Assembly: GCA_963924555.1 (NCBI GenBank)
Contig: OZ004584.1
Span: forward strand, 2,727,001 to 2,791,000
Length of the DNA: 64,000 bases
From: Crambe crambe
Lineage: Eukaryota; Porifera; Demospongiae; Poecilosclerida; Crambeidae
Direction of reading: 5' to 3'
Made by a program: the position numbers and the translations under genes. This document shows, piece after piece, positions 60,028 to 64,000 of the stretch. Within the stretch, counting starts at the first letter, position 1. Each line of letters starts with the position of its first letter. The notes under the pieces are model-generated. The model saw only the letters and a program-made list of their open reading frames with translations. It was not told the DNA's origin and did no database searches.

Positions 60028-63000
60028 ATGTTGCTGTTATTTGCTGCGTGTTTGGCAGGAGGGCTTTTCTGCCTTCTAACAACTCTATTTCTACTCTACA
60101 CAGTCTATATCTGCTACGTCCATTCAAAATACTCTCACATCCCCTCTCCTAAACTATCCAGGTATATATATAGTCCATTGTAACACAATCTACAGTGGGA
60201 CCTTTCTTTAATAGCTATATAGCTAGTTAGCTAATTCAGGATGTCATACAAAAAACTTCCCATTTTTTCAAGGAACAAAACCATACTGAATCTCTGAAGA
60301 GTGGAAACCTCCCTTTTAAGTCCCAAAGTGCATGTCCATATATATATACGTATATAGCTACAAGTAAAGGAATTTAATGAGAAAGAGAAGTAGGGATGGC
60401 TAATGTACATACGGTTCCAAACAATTCAGCAAGTGAGTCAATAGCCTCGAACCCAGCCTGGGGAAAAAGAGAGCCTGGTATCCACCGTTTGCGCATGCGC
60501 CAAATTTTGAATTATATAATTAATAAACGCCATGCGATGACAAGTATTGATGTCCAGAAGTTCTAGCAATCTCATGCATGATCATCAAGTACTATTCCGA
60601 GTAGCGAGAATGCTTAGATCCTCCAGGGCATCAGGGCTTCAGGGGCACAGAAGAGAAGGCTATCTGATCTAAGACTGGCAGATGTAGCGAGGTAGTACTG
60701 GCCAAAACATCGTTGGTCGATCATCAGAGCATATATCTACATCTATGATCAGAGCAACTAGTGGAGGTACTGCACTACGCTTTCACCAGCATCATTGTGA
60801 AGGGGAGAGTCTGGTAGAACTGATCTTTCTTAACCAGTTTGGTAGACAAACAGAAACATCCTTCCCATCGTAGACTGCCTTGACAGCAGTGTGTTGTTCC
60901 TTCTTCGGGCAAGGAGAAACGAAGAGCAGCAGGAGCATGAGTAAAACTATGCAGCATTGTAGTGATATCCTGATTCCCAAATTTCTGGGAAAAACTGGCG
61001 CATGCGCAAACAGTGGATACCAGGCTCTCTTTTTCCCCCACCCCCAAGAAAAGGGCTGGATTCGAGGCTAGTGAGTCAAGTAACCCCCATCACCAAGTTC
61101 AAAATCACACCAATATCACCAAACTACAAGCTAACTAGCTATTCCTATTTCACTCCTAATTACACCCATATCACCCAACTAAAGTTGGGAGTTGCTGACT
61201 GTAGGAGAGAAGCTGAAAGAAAATAGTCCAATGGGGCAATCTGTGCCATCCCTACTTAGAGAGTACTAGAGGTTCCACTGTACCTTCAGCTGTTAATATA
61301 TAAGTTGAGATGAGACACTCACTAGCTGGCTGTAACATCATAATAACTATTATAATTATAGTTACAGGATTTACTGTACTATTGTATCTTTTTCAAGCTT
61401 TTATTTGGGTCATTTGATGGACTTCGAACATGTGGCGAAAGTAAAAGATAATCCAGAAATCACTATATATGAAGTGGTAAAATACTGGTCAGTACTTTAT
61501 TATAGCAAAAATAGCCTAATTTGAATGACCAAATGAGGATTTTTCAGCTAGCTATAATTATAATATATTTGCCAGGATTTTGTCAAAAGTGTTAGCAGCA
61601 CAATGCCTCTGAGCCACATATAGCAATGTATAATAACTGTCATTGTAGGATGGAGAAAGCGAAGAGTACCACATTTGTTATCTTTTACACTCACTTGGCT
61701 TGGGTCGTTACAGTTGATCGTGATGCTATTAAGGTACGCTTAGCAGCTAGCTATATCATTAATGATGCTGCCATACCTCTTCATTAGCTATAGACGGCTA
61801 TCAGTACGTAGCTACGTACCTTTGAGCAATACATGATTGTAGCCTGATCATGATTTAGTATTGCAGCCGAGTCATCTAAACTCCATGCATGCATGACAGT
61901 GATTGGCAAACTACGCAAGATGTCAATTACCGGTATAACTCAGGAATAATGGTGTATAAAAACTGAAACCAATTAATTATTATTGCCCCACAAGATCGCT
62001 TTTCTATCACATAATAGAAAGTGATGATGGATATCAAGAACAGCAAATGTCCATACACTGTCAATTATCATTTTAAATCAGGAGGAGCAAGGTAATTAAA
62101 CTAATAATTATGAATTGAAGTTTATGGTTTGACCTTAGGTTCTTCGGTGATGGATTATTTACGGTGCTGGATTATGATTCCTGGAAGCTAAGAAGGAGAC
62201 TCCATAATCCAGCTTTTAATAAAATGTATGGTTTATCGCTTCAACCACATAAGTACTGAAATCAACCACATAGCTACAGTACTGAAATTAAGCTAGTCAA
62301 ATGCTCTGATGAAAATAATTTTATGCCAGTTGTTTGAAGAATCTGGTGACTACAACATTCAATGTTTGTACGGATGATTTCCTCAAGCAGTTAGCACCCT
62401 TGGCTAATGGGAAAACTAGTATTCCCTTAAATGACTACATCACAGACTTGAACACTGATGTCATCAGCAAGGTATTTGAGAGCATGTAGCAGCCATTTCT
62501 CTTTCCTTTTCTTTCTTTCTTTCTCTCCCTCCTTCTTGCTTATGATTTCTTGATTCTATCTCTCCTTTAGGCTGGATTTGGAACTGATTTCACTAAGATC
62601 TGGGATGCCAAGTCCTTGGGTATAGCCTCACTAATTGACGAGGGAAAAAACATTGTCACTCACTTATTAAATGAAATTCTCACTACTGATTATTATTCTT
62701 TCTTCATTTACCCACCTATTGCTCATGTATGTGAACCAGTCTAGCTGTAGTTGCTCCTGACAGAAAGAAAAATTTTCTGTCTGAGTAAATAGGCATTGCA
62801 AGTGTTTCCAATGCACATGTTTGGTGCTAAGCCCTTGATAACATTAAATGTGACATACGTAGTACAGTACAAATATCATTTGCTAACTATAATTCTATTC
62901 CCTACGTACGTAGTACTTCTTTCCATTTAAAGCAAGACGCTATCAAAAACTTGTTAATGCCATGAGGAAGATAGGAAAAGAGTGTATCATGAACAGGATC

Positions 63001-63939
63001 AAAACTATCCAGAATGGAGAGAGGCCTCCTGATGACATCTTAACTCACATGCTGAAGCTAGCATGTAAGCACAACACAACTTCTAATCTATACACTCGAT
63101 ACAAAATAACAATCAAAAGAGAACATCTCTGTACGAAGGACAAAAGGATGGGTCCCAAATGTGTCCATTATTAGGAGGTTCCACTGTACTACTTAAGCAA
63201 TTATGTCAGAATACTAAATAGCTAAGTTACCAACGTAGATGAGTAGTTCGATCTGGCTAAAATTCAGTATAGAGATGTAACCTATAGCTATATAGTAAAT
63301 TATCATTTTCTGTGCAGTTTCAGAAGACACAGCTGATATGGAACTTCTCATAGATGACTTCTGTACATACTTTGCTGGTGGTAAGAGGATAGTGATGCAC
63401 CTTGTGTGTGCGTGCATGCGTGCTCGCGTATGTGTGTGGATCAATAAGAGAAATGAAAGGGTAGCTAGCTCTGTAATTTTTCTACTTGGTATGTAACTTA
63501 GTATGTAATGTAATAAATATGTAATAATTATGTAGTTTTTTTAAACCAGGATCGTTAATGGCCCCTACACTATGCTCTGCCGTTGCTCTTATTCAGCAAA
63601 ATCCTGATGTCTTGGAAAAGTACCCATTCATTCATAGAGGTGGAGATACTTACCATGATTTATGATTCATTAGGTTGATGAATGAGATTAGAGAAGTATT
63701 AGGTGATGAAACTTTTGTAACGGCTGAGGACTTGGATAAACTACAATATACTGAGCAGGTACAACAATTGAATTAATAATTATGTACTGTAGCCTAATCT
63801 CTTGTTCTCCTACACACGCAAAATACAGATCTTGAACGAGACTCTTCGGCTCTATCCACCCGATTATAGAATCTATAAATATTTGCATTCAGACACAATA
63901 CTAGATGGTTATGTTGTCCCTGCTAATAGCTCAATCCAG
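60028..63939 (+). CDS. CYP46A1-like: Cytochrome P450, CYP46A-like, copy 4 (12 of 15 exons, right end cut by window)
   Basis: Exons: 60028-60161, 61398-61487, 61649-61733, 62018-62091, 62139-62225, 62330-62471, 62571-62726, 62914-63064, 63318-63380, 63550-63619, 63674-63758, 63829-63939; 416 codons, frame kept, no stops. The three last exons (including the heme loop) lie beyond 64000. N-terminus 'LFAACLAGGLFCLLTTLFLL' is nearly identical to copy 3; ExxR E383-R386 ('NETLRLYPP') is intact. Exon 10 is one codon shorter than in copy 3 and its I-helix reads GGSLMAPT instead of the usual A/G-G-x-D/E-T-T/S, so the acidic/Thr pair is lost. Start taken at 60028 because it aligns with copy 3. Intron 1 carries the nested elements at 60359-61260. 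Confidence 0.92.
60359..61260. mobile_element. Foldback-family element interrupted by a second element
   Basis: 60359-60440 (ACAAGTAAAGGAATTTAATG..., GTAGGGATGGCTAATG) and 61070-61260 (GAGTCAAGTAACCCCCATCA ... GCCATCCCTACTT) are the two parts of one ACAAGTAAAGG-type element, split by 60441-61069. Confidence 0.65.
60441..61069. mobile_element. 629-bp DNA element with 9-bp target duplication
   Basis: AGTGAGTCA at 60432-60440 and again at 61070-61078 is an exact 9-bp target duplication. Inverted ends of about 55 bp: AGCCTCGAACCCAGCC and AGAGAGCCTGGTATCCAC + GTTTGCGCATGCGC, mirrored at the right. 9-bp duplication with long ends suggests a Mutator-like MITE (inference). A central open stretch is unrecognised. 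Confidence 0.8.
63075..63188. mobile_element. MITE relic in P450 copy 4 intron 8
   Basis: Ends GTCCATTATTAGGAGGTTCC + ACTGTA; same position and phrases as 48025-48203 in copy 3. Confidence 0.55.
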
Positions 63940-64000
63940 GTACATATGTATTAACTACCTCAATAGCTAGCTTGTTAGCTAATTAGTATTGTCCTTAATA

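Overview
This is a eukaryotic, AT-rich window with many short introns, abundant TAGCTAGC-type words and a dense load of small inverted-repeat elements. Gene content (plexin/semaphorin-like, SH2, proteasome activator PA28, PTTG1IP, CYP46-type P450s, and a fibrinogen-like 'DPLWDG' domain protein) is animal. The compact genes, introns down to 38 nt and overall texture suggest a demosponge, possibly Amphimedon; the species is inference. No bacterial operon, CRISPR or phage feature is present.

Layout. 27-1410 (-): first four exons of a secreted or membrane sema-domain protein that runs off the left edge. 1.4-4.1 kb: repeat debris with a decayed CXC-domain element gene and nested inverted repeats. 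5.0-11.3 kb (-) and 21.6-28.5 kb (-): two complete 15-exon CYP46A-like cytochrome P450 genes. Between them lie a decayed last exon of a lost P450 copy (15.7 kb), a degraded REL-endonuclease-type retroelement (13.7-15.2 kb), and a gene for an SH2/coiled-coil protein ending in a CaaX box (18.2-20.2 kb, -). 29.9-33.7 kb (-): complete 12-exon PSME3/PA28-gamma. 34.0-38.9 kb (+) and 39.2-41.7 kb (-): two convergent PTTG1IP-like genes. 42.6-50.3 kb (+) and 60.0-64 kb (+, cut by the window edge): two more 15-exon-type P450s. 51.8-53.3 kb (+): intronless type II membrane glycoprotein with the fibrinogen-like domain. Repeats and satellites fill 53.3-60 kb.

The four P450 genes share every visible exon boundary and form two close pairs (two on -, two on +). 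With the two PTTG1IP genes the order is P450(-), PTTG1IP(+), PTTG1IP(-), P450(+), which looks like an old inverted duplication centred near 39 kb, with PSME3 on one side only. P450 exons were assembled by hand: all splice sites are GT/AG and reading phase is kept throughout, giving 521, 524 and 517 aa for the complete genes. The P450s would act at the ER membrane in sterol or lipid hydroxylation (family knowledge); PSME3 is a nuclear proteasome cap; nothing in the sequence links them functionally.

The most unusual items are: the I-helix oxygen-activation motif changing across the P450 array and being lost in the fourth copy; the SH2-coiled-coil-CaaX architecture with serial phase-1 mini-exons; several near-perfect foldback elements; and a nested element carrying a clear 9-bp target duplication.
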